A DNA stretch of 22,828 bases from CBFDBF01 sp050295355 (GTDB lineage: Bacteria > Pseudomonadota > Gammaproteobacteria > Chromatiales > Chromatiaceae), in NCBI GenBank assembly GCA_050295355.1, contig JBNKPL010000031.1, positions 1 to 22,828 on the forward strand, read 5' to 3'. The position numbers and the translations under genes were made by a program. The notes below the pieces were generated by a model that was not told the origin of the DNA, did not search any database, and worked only from the letters and a program-made list of their open reading frames with translations. The stretch's first letter is position 1; each line of letters begins with the position of its first letter. Positions 1 to 7,774 of the stretch are shown piece after piece.

Positions 1-364
1 CATGGGGCGCAAGACCTGGGAGTCGTTGCCGGGTCTGCTGCCTGACCGGCCCCATATTATCGTGACGCGTGATCCCAACTACCGGGCGGAAGGGTGCAGC
101 GTGGTCCATACTCTGGATGAGGCGGTTTGTATGGCCGCTGATGCGCCCGAGGTGATGGTGATCGGTGGCGCCATGCTGTACGGGGAGGCGATTCCCCAGG
201 CCTGGCGACTCTATCTCACCGAAGTGCATGCCGAGGTGGAGGGTGATGTTCACTTTCCCCTCTTTGCACGGAACGAATGGCGGGAACTGGAGCGGCAACG
301 ATTTTCGCCCGATGATAAAAACACCTTGCCCTACAGTTTTGTGGTTCTGGAGCGGCGCGGCTGA
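1..364 (+). CDS. folA: Dihydrofolate reductase, 3' part (5' end outside window)
   Basis: Dihydrofolate reductase reduces dihydrofolate to tetrahydrofolate with NADPH in the cytoplasm, feeding thymidylate, purine and methionine synthesis. The visible 120 residues match the family from the MGRKTWES segment (about residue 42 of the E. coli enzyme) to the end. They include the nucleotide-binding VIGGAMLYGEAIP segment and the LYLTEVHAEVEGDVHFP strand. About 40 N-terminal residues, including the substrate-binding Asp, lie upstream of base 1, so the ATG at base 2 is internal. The gene converges on apaH with one gene between; in E. coli folA and apaH also converge, so the locus layout is conserved. 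Identification is secure; completeness cannot be judged. Confidence 0.95.
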   Translation, partial: MGRKTWESLPGLLPDRPHIIVTRDPNYRAEGCSVVHTLDEAVCMAADAPEVMVIGGAMLYGEAIPQAWRLYLTEVHAEVEGDVHFPLFARNEWRELERQRFSPDDKNTLPYSFVVLERRG

Positions 365-390
365 AGGGTTCTCGCGGGGAGGGAGGTTCC

Positions 391-960
391 ATGGCTGATG
401 ACTCGGAAATCAAGGGGTTGATCGCCCTGCTGCAGGGTCTTTACTCCCGCCTGGCGCAGTCGGTGGTGGGAATGCGTCAGGCGTCGCACCGCAAAGGGTA
501 TGCTCCAAGCTCCAAGGATGATCTGTCTGACCTGTTGTCACGGCAGGTGGAAAAGCTTGTTCAGGCAGCGGGCGGTTCGGGGCAAACAAGACGGCCTCCC
601 GCACGGATCATCAGCGGAGAAGAGAAGGAGGCGGAGACGCCATTCAACCCATCTACGGAAAGCACGGCACGACCGCTTATAGTGGAAGATCCGCACAGCG
701 GGGAGTTGGGTTCTCACTTCCATGAGAGTGAAGTGGATCATTTTGCCCACTCCAGCGTGGGCGACAATATCAAACGCCGGGTGCTGGAACATGTGAATAA
801 TGCGCTGCGGCATGCCCGTAGCGGTGACCGCGCGGCGGCCAAGATGGCCTTGGATATCGCTCGGGCATCCCTGGCCGAGGCGGCGCACTATATGGATGAT
901 GCGGAGTATGGCGCCTTTACCGAGCAGGTAAAGGGGCAGCTGCAAAAATTCGAGGAGTGA
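391..960 (+). CDS. Hypothetical helical protein between folA and apaH
   Basis: I do not recognise this 189-residue protein. It has no signal peptide or membrane segment, so it is probably cytoplasmic. It looks tripartite. The N-terminus (about 1-60) is helical. The middle (about 60-115) is polar and low in complexity, rich in Glu, Pro, Ser and Thr. The C-terminus (about 120-189) is Ala-rich with alternating charge and probably forms helical hairpins. The start is supported by a purine-rich ribosome site (GGGAGG, 381-386) just ahead of the ATG. It follows folA by 26 bases and could be co-transcribed with it. Its stop lies six bases from the convergent apaH stop. The clean start, full-length frame and G+C-rich codon use support a real gene. 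Function unknown. Confidence 0.7.
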   Translation: MADDSEIKGLIALLQGLYSRLAQSVVGMRQASHRKGYAPSSKDDLSDLLSRQVEKLVQAAGGSGQTRRPPARIISGEEKEAETPFNPSTESTARPLIVEDPHSGELGSHFHESEVDHFAHSSVGDNIKRRVLEHVNNALRHARSGDRAAAKMALDIARASLAEAAHYMDDAEYGAFTEQVKGQLQKFEE

Positions 961-966
961 ACCGTC

Positions 967-1806
967 CTATCCGCCCGGTTTTCGCGTCTCGGGACAGTCG
1001 GTCTGAATCGGCAGAGGCGGCTTCCACTTTCGCACCTTAACCGCCGTCAGTTTGCCGCCCCACAGGCAGCCGCTGTCCAGGGACCAGGTGTTGCCGTGGC
1101 GCCCATAGCCCAGCGTGGACCAGTGGCCGAACAGGATGCGGTCGTGGAGGCTGGCGCGATGTGGCACTTCGTACCAGGGCATATAGGGCAGGCGTTGGCT
1201 GCCCGGTGCGCCTTTCTCCTTCAGCGCCAGTTTTCCCTGGATGTCGCAGAAACGGATGCGGGTGAAACAGTTGGTGATGAACCGCAGCCGCTCCATTCCC
1301 TGCAGATGGGGATTCCACTGGTCAGGTAGATTGCCGTACATGGCATCGTAGAAGGCCCGGAAATCGGGGCCGCGCAAAATGGTTTCCACTTCGCCCGCGT
1401 AGCGCAGGGCGGCGGTGACATCCCATTGTGGCGGAAGCCCGGCATGGACCAGCGCCATATCCCTCTTTTTGCTGTAGTACATCAAGGGGCGGTGACGCAG
1501 CCAGTAGAGCAGCTCCCCGCGATCGGGCGCATTCAGTATTGGGTCCAGGGTATGTCCGCGGTCCTGATGCTTGTCTACCCCCTGGGAAAGGGCGAGCAGA
1601 TGCAGGTCATGATTGCCCAGCACGGTGACCGCGCGATCGCCCAGCCCCTTGACGAAGCGGAGGACTTCAAGGGAGTTGGGGCCGCGGTTTACCAGATCGC
1701 CAGTAAACCAAAGTTTGTCCGCGGCGGGATCGAAACCGATCTGGTCCAGCAGGCGGGCCAGATCGTCATAGCATCCCTGAACGTCTCCGATGGCGTATAC
1801 TGCCAT
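967..1806 (-). CDS. apaH: Symmetrical bis(5'-nucleosyl)-tetraphosphatase ApaH
   Basis: ApaH hydrolyses diadenosine tetraphosphate to two ADP and also removes Np4 caps from RNA 5' ends; it acts in the cytoplasm. The 279 residues match the usual length (E. coli 280). The metallophosphoesterase motifs appear in order: GDVQGC near residue 8, GDLVNRG near 36, GNHDLHLL near 65, LVHAGLPPQW near 120 and FGHW near 225. The ATG at 1806 starts directly with the phosphoesterase fold, as in the family. In enteric bacteria apaH ends an lptD-surA-pdxA-rsmA-apaG-apaH run. Here the strand is kept but rsmA and apaG are absent and an opposite-strand ankyrin gene lies between pdxA and apaH, so apaH needs its own promoter in 1807-1904. 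Confidence 0.96.
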   Translation of the reverse strand: MAVYAIGDVQGCYDDLARLLDQIGFDPAADKLWFTGDLVNRGPNSLEVLRFVKGLGDRAVTVLGNHDLHLLALSQGVDKHQDRGHTLDPILNAPDRGELLYWLRHRPLMYYSKKRDMALVHAGLPPQWDVTAALRYAGEVETILRGPDFRAFYDAMYGNLPDQWNPHLQGMERLRFITNCFTRIRFCDIQGKLALKEKGAPGSQRLPYMPWYEVPHRASLHDRILFGHWSTLGYGRHGNTWSLDSGCLWGGKLTAVKVRKWKPPLPIQTDCPETRKPGG

Positions 1807-1841
1807 TAGTCTTCACTTTTTTGCTGCATGGAAATCATTAT

Positions 1842-1871
1842 TTTACAGTTATTTGGTCGCGGGCCGATAAA
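1842..1871 (+). promoter_or_regulatory. Candidate sigma70-type promoter for the ankyrin gene
   Basis: TTTACA (1842-1847) and GATAAA (1866-1871) are separated by 18 bases, about 30 bases ahead of the ATG at 1905. Each box matches the consensus at four or five of six positions. The placement between divergent genes supports it, but this is a by-eye match only. Confidence 0.35.
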
Positions 1872-1889
1872 CGGTTAAGAAGTGTATAC

Positions 1890-1895
1890 GGAGAG
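1890..1895 (+). promoter_or_regulatory. Ribosome binding site fixing the ankyrin protein start
   Basis: GGAGAG lies nine bases ahead of the ATG at 1905, which opens a clean signal peptide. The frame is open further upstream to a TTG at 1821, but that start has no ribosome site and would bury the signal peptide, so 1905 is preferred. Confidence 0.6.
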
Positions 1896-1904
1896 AAAGA
1901 CAAG

Positions 1905-2345
1905 ATGAAGCGGATTGTTGGCTGCCTGATGCTTTTGCTGTTGCCCTTGTCCGGCATGGCGGACCCGACCCAGCAACTGGTGGCCGCGGTTGCCGAAGGT
2001 CAGGTCTACACGGTACGGGCCCTGCTTTCTCAGGGTGTGGACGCCAATGCCAAAAACAGCGCCGGCCGGCCGGTACTGGTCATGGCGGCGTTCAATGGCA
2101 ATGCGAAAACGGTGCGCGAGCTGCTGGCCGCGGGCGCCGATGTGAACGCCGTGGACGCTACGGGTATCAGCGCCCTGATGGAGGCGGCGGCGTTCGGTCA
2201 TGTGGAAGTGGTGCAGGTGCTGATCCTGGCGGGCGCCGATGTGAATCTGAAAAACAAGGCTGGGGCAGGTGCGCTGAAGAAGGCCAATCTCGGCAAGCAC
2301 GATAAGGTGGTGGAACTGCTGCAGGAAGCGGGCGCCTCCGAGTAA
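1905..2345 (+). CDS. Exported ankyrin-repeat protein
   Basis: This is a 146-residue protein with a classical signal peptide: MKR, a hydrophobic run, and likely cleavage after the GMA at about residue 19. The mature part is almost entirely ankyrin repeats. Three to four 33-residue units are visible by their recurring LLAAGADVNA-type ends (QGVDANAKN, AGADVNAVD, AGADVNLKN) and by intervening AAxxGHxEVV-type helices. It should be a periplasmic protein-binding scaffold; the partner is unknown. Small exported ankyrin proteins are often paired with periplasmic enzymes such as catalases, but no such gene is adjacent. It lies opposite to its neighbours, between pdxA and apaH, where rsmA-apaG would be expected. 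Fold assignment is strong; the role is open. Confidence 0.85.
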   Translation: MKRIVGCLMLLLLPLSGMADPTQQLVAAVAEGQVYTVRALLSQGVDANAKNSAGRPVLVMAAFNGNAKTVRELLAAGADVNAVDATGISALMEAAAFGHVEVVQVLILAGADVNLKNKAGAGALKKANLGKHDKVVELLQEAGASE

Positions 2346-2436
2346 TATCCTTTTCCATTGAGCGCACAGAGGAAACGGGGGGTTGGAAAGCGGAAGGTCT
2401 TCTTTTAGTGCGTTAAGCGCGACGCGAACCCCACGG

Positions 2437-3429
2437 CTATTTTTCTGAACCAGATGCCATTTGAATGGCGGTGTTCAACGCCACCTCCAGGCTGCCGCAG
2501 TTGATGCCCTCTTTTCCCGCCAGTTCCAGGGCGGTCCCGTGATCCACCGAGGTGCGGATGATGGGCAGCCCCAGGGTGACGTTTACCGCCCGCCCGAATC
2601 CCATGTGTTTTAACACGGGCAGCCCCTGATCGTGATACATGGCCAGCACGGCGTCGGCCTGTTGCAGATGGTCCGGGGTGAACAGGGTGTCGGCAGGTAG
2701 TGGTCCTGCCAGATCCATCCCCTCCCGGCGCAACCGTTCCAGCACCGGTTCGATAATCTCGATCTCCTCCCGCCCCAGATGGCCGTTCTCGCCCGCATGG
2801 GGGTTGAGACCGCAGACCAGGATGCGGGGCCGTTCGATTCCAAAGCGGTTTTTCATGTCGTGATGGAGGATACGCGTGATCTCCTCCAGCCGCCGCGGCG
2901 TGACGGCCCGGCTGACCTCCGAGAGGGGGAGGTGGGTGGTGACCAGGGCCACCCGCAGGCCGGGGGTGGCCAGCATCATCACTGGCGTGCCGCCCGTGAG
3001 CGCGGCCAGAAATTCCGTATGGCCAGTGAAGGGAAAACCGCCCTCGTTGATGATGCCCTTATGCACCGGGCCGGTGACCAGGGCCTGGAACTCTCCGCTC
3101 AGGCAGCTGCTGGCCGCCTGGCGCAATGTCTCCAGGACGTAGCCGGAGTTTTTCGCATTCAGTACCCCGGGCTCCACTTCGGCCGCCAATGGAACAGGCC
3201 GCACCTTGAGGCGGCCGGGGGTGTGCGGTGTAACCGGGGCATCGGCCTCATAGGGTAGCAGGGTCAGGGGCAGGCCGAGTTGTTCAGCCCGTTGGGTGAG
3301 CAGGTCCGGAGACGCCGCCGCGATGATCTCCGCATCGAGCTTCCACTGGGCGAGCCGGACGCAGAGGTCGGGGCCGATCCCCGCCGGTTCGCCCGGGGTA
3401 AAAACGATACGTTTTGCGGATGGTTTCAT
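2437..3429 (-). CDS. pdxA: 4-hydroxythreonine-4-phosphate dehydrogenase PdxA
   Basis: PdxA oxidises 4-phosphohydroxy-L-threonine with NAD(P)+ to an unstable ketone that is condensed by PdxJ to pyridoxine phosphate (DXP-dependent vitamin B6 pathway, cytoplasm). The 330 residues match the family (E. coli 329). The opening TPGEPAGIGPDL segment is present. The three divalent-metal histidines fall at residues 166 (TTHLPL), 211 (NPHAGE) and 266 (MYHDQG), the same numbers as in E. coli. GHTEF near 137 is the substrate-phosphate region. The ATG at 3429 lies 24 bases after the surA stop, so lptD-surA-pdxA is probably one operon, as in many gammaproteobacteria. Confidence 0.97.
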   Translation of the reverse strand: MKPSAKRIVFTPGEPAGIGPDLCVRLAQWKLDAEIIAAASPDLLTQRAEQLGLPLTLLPYEADAPVTPHTPGRLKVRPVPLAAEVEPGVLNAKNSGYVLETLRQAASSCLSGEFQALVTGPVHKGIINEGGFPFTGHTEFLAALTGGTPVMMLATPGLRVALVTTHLPLSEVSRAVTPRRLEEITRILHHDMKNRFGIERPRILVCGLNPHAGENGHLGREEIEIIEPVLERLRREGMDLAGPLPADTLFTPDHLQQADAVLAMYHDQGLPVLKHMGFGRAVNVTLGLPIIRTSVDHGTALELAGKEGINCGSLEVALNTAIQMASGSEK

Positions 3430-3453
3430 GGCGCAGACGGCCGACTGCGAATA

Positions 3454-4803
3454 TTACAGGGCTATGTCGTCCAGGCGGATATCCACAAAGGCCTCGTCCC
3501 GCAGTCTGCGCAGATAGAGTTCGATCTCTTCCGAGGCCTTGCGTTCGCGGATCGCCTTCTGGGCCTCGACCTTCTGCATCTCATCGCTACGGTCGTGCCG
3601 CCGCCGCTCCAGCACCTGGGCGATATGCCAGCCGAAGGAGGTCTGAAACGGCTCACTCACCTGATTCAGTGACAGCTTGTTCATCTCCTGCTCAAACTCC
3701 GGCACCATGTCCCCCGGAGAGACCCAGCCCAGATCGCCGCCCTTGATGGCGGAGCCCTGGTCATCGGAGTGGGAGCGCGCCAGATTGGCGAAATCGTCCC
3801 CTCCCTCAATTCTCTGTTTAAGCTGTCCCAGCCGGAACCGGGCGTCGCTGTCGGAGGTGATCTCGTTGGTTTTTACCAGAATATGGCGCACATGGCTCTG
3901 GGTGATGACCGGTTGCTGCTCGGGACTGCCACCCTTGTAGTCCGCCAGCTTGATGATGTGAAAGCCGCTGGAGCTGCGTATGGGGTCGCTCACCTCGCCC
4001 CGTTCCATGGCCGGCGCCACGTCGGCGAACAGGGTGGGCAACTGGCCTGCCTGGCGCCAGCCCAGATCGCCCCCTTCCAGGGCGGTGTGGCCGTCCGATG
4101 CCGCCATGGCGGTCTGCTCGAAGTCGTCGCCTTTCCTCAGCCGGGCAACCAGTTGCTCGGCCTTGCTTTTGGCTTTCTGTACTCGCTCGCTGGAGGCGCC
4201 CTCCGGCACCGCCACCAGAATGTGATACAGATGATAGGCATCCCTGCTTGCCGCCTGGGCGGGCCTGCCGGTGTTTCTGGAGATATAGGCGTCGATCTCG
4301 CGCTCGGTGACGCTGATACGGTTTCTGATCTCCCGTTCATGAAGCTGGGAGATGGCAACCTTGTTGCGGATCTGTTCCCGGAAGGCGCGGAATTGTATCC
4401 CGTCGCGCTCCACGGCCTCCCGGAACTGAGACAGGGTCATGCCGTTTTTACGGGCGATATTGCCGATAATCTGGGCCAGCAGGTCGTCGCCAATGGAAAT
4501 GCCTGCGCGTTGGGCGGCCGCCAGCTGCAGTTTGGTCAGGATCAGACGCTCCAGTACCTGTTTGTCCAGGACCTGCTTCGGCGGCAGTTGGACATTGGGC
4601 TGCTTCTGCCGGACCTGGCGCACCAACTGCGCCACTTCCTGGTCCAGCTCGCTCTGAACCACCACATCATCGTCCACGATGGCGACGATGCGGTCCACAT
4701 CCTGAACCTTGTCGGCGATGGCCGCACTGGGGGAGAGGAGTAGCGCCAGGATGGGAAACAGCAACAGCAGACCCGGCGCCGCAAGGCGTGAAGAAAAACT
4801 CAT
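3454..4803 (-). CDS. surA: Periplasmic chaperone / peptidyl-prolyl isomerase SurA
   Basis: SurA escorts unfolded outer-membrane proteins, LptD among them, across the periplasm to the BAM machinery. The 449 residues show a signal peptide (about 1-30, cleavage after SAAIA) and an N-terminal helical chaperone domain (about 35-180; DRIVAIVDDDVVVQSELD is the usual opening). Two parvulin-type PPIase domains follow (about 190-288 and 303-400), each with HILV, GGDLGW and a GWHI- or GFHI-type ending. A short C-terminal helix completes the fold. Length is slightly above E. coli SurA (428). It follows lptD by 17 bases on the same strand, so chaperone and principal client are co-expressed. Confidence 0.97.
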   Translation of the reverse strand: MSFSSRLAAPGLLLLFPILALLLSPSAAIADKVQDVDRIVAIVDDDVVVQSELDQEVAQLVRQVRQKQPNVQLPPKQVLDKQVLERLILTKLQLAAAQRAGISIGDDLLAQIIGNIARKNGMTLSQFREAVERDGIQFRAFREQIRNKVAISQLHEREIRNRISVTEREIDAYISRNTGRPAQAASRDAYHLYHILVAVPEGASSERVQKAKSKAEQLVARLRKGDDFEQTAMAASDGHTALEGGDLGWRQAGQLPTLFADVAPAMERGEVSDPIRSSSGFHIIKLADYKGGSPEQQPVITQSHVRHILVKTNEITSDSDARFRLGQLKQRIEGGDDFANLARSHSDDQGSAIKGGDLGWVSPGDMVPEFEQEMNKLSLNQVSEPFQTSFGWHIAQVLERRRHDRSDEMQKVEAQKAIRERKASEEIELYLRRLRDEAFVDIRLDDIAL

Positions 4804-4820
4804 ACTGATATCAGCAGGTC

Positions 4821-7556
4821 CTAGTATCCAAGGATTCCGTTTTCAAGAAACTGGTCCACATCGTCTCCGATGCTGGTCAGTCCCCGCATTTCGAACTGCA
4901 CCATGAACGAGGCGCTGCGGTCGCCATCCACTTCATTCACGAAGTCGCGGGCGACGGCGCGTACGGCCCAGCAGCAACTGCTGTACTCAAGACCGGCGAA
5001 GCTGTCGATGGCGCGATCCGCCCGCCAGGAGTGGTACAAACGTCCCACCGCGCTCAGTCGATCGGTGATGGGCATGCGGAAAGAGAGATCGCTCTGCTCA
5101 ATCAGGCCCCGGCGGTAGCGATGGGCAATGTTCAGGATTCCGCCCCCATCGCCATGGTAGTTGAGATGTACCGCGCCCAGCTGCATCTCATTGCTGCTGG
5201 CGTGGGGGTCCCACAATACCGAGCCGCGGGTGCTCCAGTTGCGGTTGATCCGTGCGGCCACTTCACCCACCACGGCGGAGCTGTTGTCCTCCATGGCCAC
5301 GACGCCGGGCAACTGCACCTCCCGGTCCTGGAAATAGAAGATCTGACCGATGCTGGCGCGGAATAGTTCCTCACCGTTTTCGCTGCTGAGGGTGCGGCTG
5401 GTCAAAGCCACCGTCACCTGGTCCGCATCGCCCACCCGGTCGGTGCCGTTGAAACGGTTCTCCCGGAACAGGTTGTTGAAGCGGAAATCGTACTCCGAGG
5501 TGTCAAAAACCGGCAGGTTATTCTGGTTTTCGCGTGAGGCGTAGAGGTAGTAGACGCGCGGCTCCAGGGTCTGGACGAAGGTGTCGCCCGCGTTTTCAAA
5601 CATCAGGCCGGCGTCCAGGCTGCCCGTGTAGATGGTGCGCTCGGGGCTGCCCGGGGTGCCGACCGGGATGCTGTCCAGGTCATAGGCGGTGTGGCGGGCG
5701 CCCACCTTGGGAATAAAGTGGCCCCAACTGTTGCGCAGGGGCAGACTGACCGCGGCCGCCACGTCACCCCGGTGTCCGCGCACGGCCCGGTCGTGATCGT
5801 AATAGGCGTATTCGGAATTGAGGTGCCAGGTGAGACCCAGCAGCTCCTTCTCCATGTTCAGCAACAGCTGCGGCATACGGGAGTAGGGACGGTTGGCGGT
5901 GGTGATGGTCTCGTCGATGGTCTGGAAATACTGCACCCGGCCCAGGAACTCCCAGTCATCCCCCGTATAGCTGAGGTCGGTGCGCCGCTCCAGATGGCGG
6001 GCGCTGGTGATGGCGATACTGTCCCGCAGGTCTTCCAGGTACTGGTTGTCCGAGACATAGTTGATGTCGGAATCGAGATGCCAGCGGCTGTTCCAGTTGC
6101 TGAACCCGCGGTAGGAGAAAGAGCCGCGGGTGGTCTTTTCCCCCGCATCCTTATCCCGCGCCTTGTCGTCCGGCAGGATCTCCGCCTGCGTTTCGCTGTA
6201 GTACCAGTCGGTGAGGTAACGGAACTCGCCGCCCAGCAGAAAGCCTCGTTCGCTCATATAACGCGGAATCAGGGTGGCGTCCATATCGGGCGCGATATTG
6301 AAATAGTAGGGCAGCGACATGTCGAAGCCGGTTTCACTGGAGTGGCCGATGGAGGGCATCAGGAAACCGCTCTTGCGCCGGTTATCGATGGGGAAGCTCG
6401 CATAGGGGACCCAGAGTACGGGCACGCCGCCAAGATCCAGGGACGCGCCCCAGGCGGTACCCGTGCCCTCGCCGCGATCCACCTCCAGCTCGTTGGCGTG
6501 CAGTTCCCAGGCGGGATCATCTTCCCCCGGGGGGCAGGTGGTGTAGCTGATCTCCTCGAAGCGTACCTTGTCTTTTCCTTCGACCTCCGCCACGCCAGCT
6601 TTACCGCGTGCGTGCTGGTCGGTGAGACGATACTCCGCCTGTTCCAGGCGTCCCTTGTCGTTGGCCCGGTCCACATGGGCTTTCTCGCCCGTAACCAAAA
6701 CGCCCGGGCGTTGATAATAGATAGAGCCTTCGGCGTCCAGGGTCTGGTTCTCTTTGTCGATCCGCACTTGGTCCGCTTCCAGCCGCTGCTCATCCCAGGT
6801 GGCCTCCACATTGCCGGAAAAGGTGGCGATGCGGTCGTCCTGGGTGAGGTTGGCGGAATCGGCGCTGATCTGGGTCTCGCCCGGATCGGTTCCTTCGGTT
6901 TGCGGAAGAGGGGGGTCCTGCAGCGGTCCGCACTGGCCCCAATCCAGATCGCGGTCGATGCGGGCGCCGCTGTCCCAGTCGCTGCGGCGGCTGATCATGG
7001 GCGTGGCCGAGCTTTCGGGCACCGCGCTCTCTTCGGCGGCCAGGTTGTCGCCGGTTAGCGGTTCGGTGGGCGTATCGACATCATCCGCGGGTGGAGTGGC
7101 CGAATCGTATTCAGTATTAGTAAAGGTAGCCTCTTCTCCCTCCGGCTCACTGAGGGTCTCCGCTTCCATGACCGGCTCAGACTCAGCCGCTGCCATGCTT
7201 TCTTCGGCGGGCATGGGTTCTTCTTGTTCTAAGGGGGCCGGGGTTTCTTCGGCGGCGACCGGGGCTTCCGGTTCTACAGCCGCAGGGGCTTCGGGTTCAG
7301 CGGTGGCGGCGGGCGCCTCTTCGCGGGGCAGCGGTTCCGAAACTTCCGTGGTGACTTCCAGCTGTTCCAGTTGAACGGGTTCATTACCGACCGGGGTGAC
7401 CTCCACGGGCGTGCCCGTGGTGCCGGATGCGCACTCCCATTCGCCGTTTGCCTTCTGGTTACACTCCCAGTCCGGCGCCGCAACCACGGGCGCAGCAATT
7501 ACGGACAATGCGCTGACGATGGCGGCGGATACGGTTGTTCTTGTTTTACGGGGCAC
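4821..7556 (-). CDS. lptD: LPS-assembly outer-membrane protein LptD
   Basis: LptD is the beta-barrel that, with LptE, inserts lipopolysaccharide into the outer leaflet. Visible parts, in order: a signal peptide (about 1-27); a Glu/Pro/Ala-rich low-complexity stretch (about 50-185); a periplasmic beta-jellyroll of the LptA/OstA kind (about 228-330; SADSANLTQDDRIATFSGNV); and a barrel with the conserved FPIDNRRKSGFLMPSIG segment. Cysteines lie at 32, 42, 209, 341 (TTCPPG) and an adjacent pair at 861-862 (SSCCW), matching the N-terminal/C-terminal disulfide arrangement of E. coli LptD. At 911 residues it is longer than E. coli's 784, largely through the acidic insert. The start is GTG (7556), preceded six bases away by an AGGGA ribosome site (7563-7567). 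Confidence 0.96.
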   Translation of the reverse strand: MPRKTRTTVSAAIVSALSVIAAPVVAAPDWECNQKANGEWECASGTTGTPVEVTPVGNEPVQLEQLEVTTEVSEPLPREEAPAATAEPEAPAAVEPEAPVAAEETPAPLEQEEPMPAEESMAAAESEPVMEAETLSEPEGEEATFTNTEYDSATPPADDVDTPTEPLTGDNLAAEESAVPESSATPMISRRSDWDSGARIDRDLDWGQCGPLQDPPLPQTEGTDPGETQISADSANLTQDDRIATFSGNVEATWDEQRLEADQVRIDKENQTLDAEGSIYYQRPGVLVTGEKAHVDRANDKGRLEQAEYRLTDQHARGKAGVAEVEGKDKVRFEEISYTTCPPGEDDPAWELHANELEVDRGEGTGTAWGASLDLGGVPVLWVPYASFPIDNRRKSGFLMPSIGHSSETGFDMSLPYYFNIAPDMDATLIPRYMSERGFLLGGEFRYLTDWYYSETQAEILPDDKARDKDAGEKTTRGSFSYRGFSNWNSRWHLDSDINYVSDNQYLEDLRDSIAITSARHLERRTDLSYTGDDWEFLGRVQYFQTIDETITTANRPYSRMPQLLLNMEKELLGLTWHLNSEYAYYDHDRAVRGHRGDVAAAVSLPLRNSWGHFIPKVGARHTAYDLDSIPVGTPGSPERTIYTGSLDAGLMFENAGDTFVQTLEPRVYYLYASRENQNNLPVFDTSEYDFRFNNLFRENRFNGTDRVGDADQVTVALTSRTLSSENGEELFRASIGQIFYFQDREVQLPGVVAMEDNSSAVVGEVAARINRNWSTRGSVLWDPHASSNEMQLGAVHLNYHGDGGGILNIAHRYRRGLIEQSDLSFRMPITDRLSAVGRLYHSWRADRAIDSFAGLEYSSCCWAVRAVARDFVNEVDGDRSASFMVQFEMRGLTSIGDDVDQFLENGILGY

Positions 7557-7562
7557 GGCGAT

Positions 7563-7567
7563 TCCCT
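7563..7567 (-). promoter_or_regulatory. Ribosome binding site deciding the GTG start of lptD
   Basis: Read on the minus strand, AGGGA lies six bases ahead of the GTG at 7556. The first residues (MPRKT, then a hydrophobic run) make a normal signal peptide, which supports the unusual start codon. Confidence 0.55.
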
Positions 7568-7592
7568 GATAATTGACGCTTAAAATTTTCCG

Positions 7593-7608
7593 TCGGCCTT
7601 AGGGCCGA
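7593..7608 (-). other. Small hairpin in the lptD leader
   Basis: Perfect 6-bp stem TCGGCC / GGCCGA with a four-base loop, about 37-52 bases ahead of the lptD start. It would form in the 5' leader RNA. No U-run follows, so it is not an obvious terminator; function unknown. Confidence 0.35.
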
Positions 7609-7670
7609 AAGCCATCAAAAGAGCCGGATTTCTCCCCCCTTATTGATGGCAAAGGGTGCATAAAGTCGCA

Positions 7671-7684
7671 TAGAATCGATTCTA
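7671..7684. promoter_or_regulatory. 14-bp perfect palindrome in the lptD/amgK divergent region
   Basis: TAGAATCGATTCTA reads identically on both strands. It lies 91 bases before the amgK ATG and 115 bases before the lptD GTG, where a dimeric regulator could act on either or both genes. No regulator is identified. Confidence 0.35.
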
Positions 7685-7755
7685 CTTCAACGGTTGATTG
7701 CATGTCATTGAATGTTACTCGAAGTCTTTGTTTCAGTTAAGAATTTTTTAATAAC

Positions 7756-7761
7756 TAGAAT
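7756..7761 (+). promoter_or_regulatory. Candidate -10 box for amgK
   Basis: TAGAAT (five of six to TATAAT) lies in an A+T-rich tract 13 bases ahead of the amgK ATG. No good -35 box is seen at the right distance, and the leader would be only a few bases long. An overlapping TAATAA (7749-7754) is an alternative. Confidence 0.2.
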
Positions 7762-7774
7762 TTAGTTTAGGTTT

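Noticed and set aside
5691..7058. A 455-codon open frame on the plus strand opposite lptD
   Set aside because: Same compositional cause; lptD on the other strand has a signal peptide, domains and conserved cysteines.
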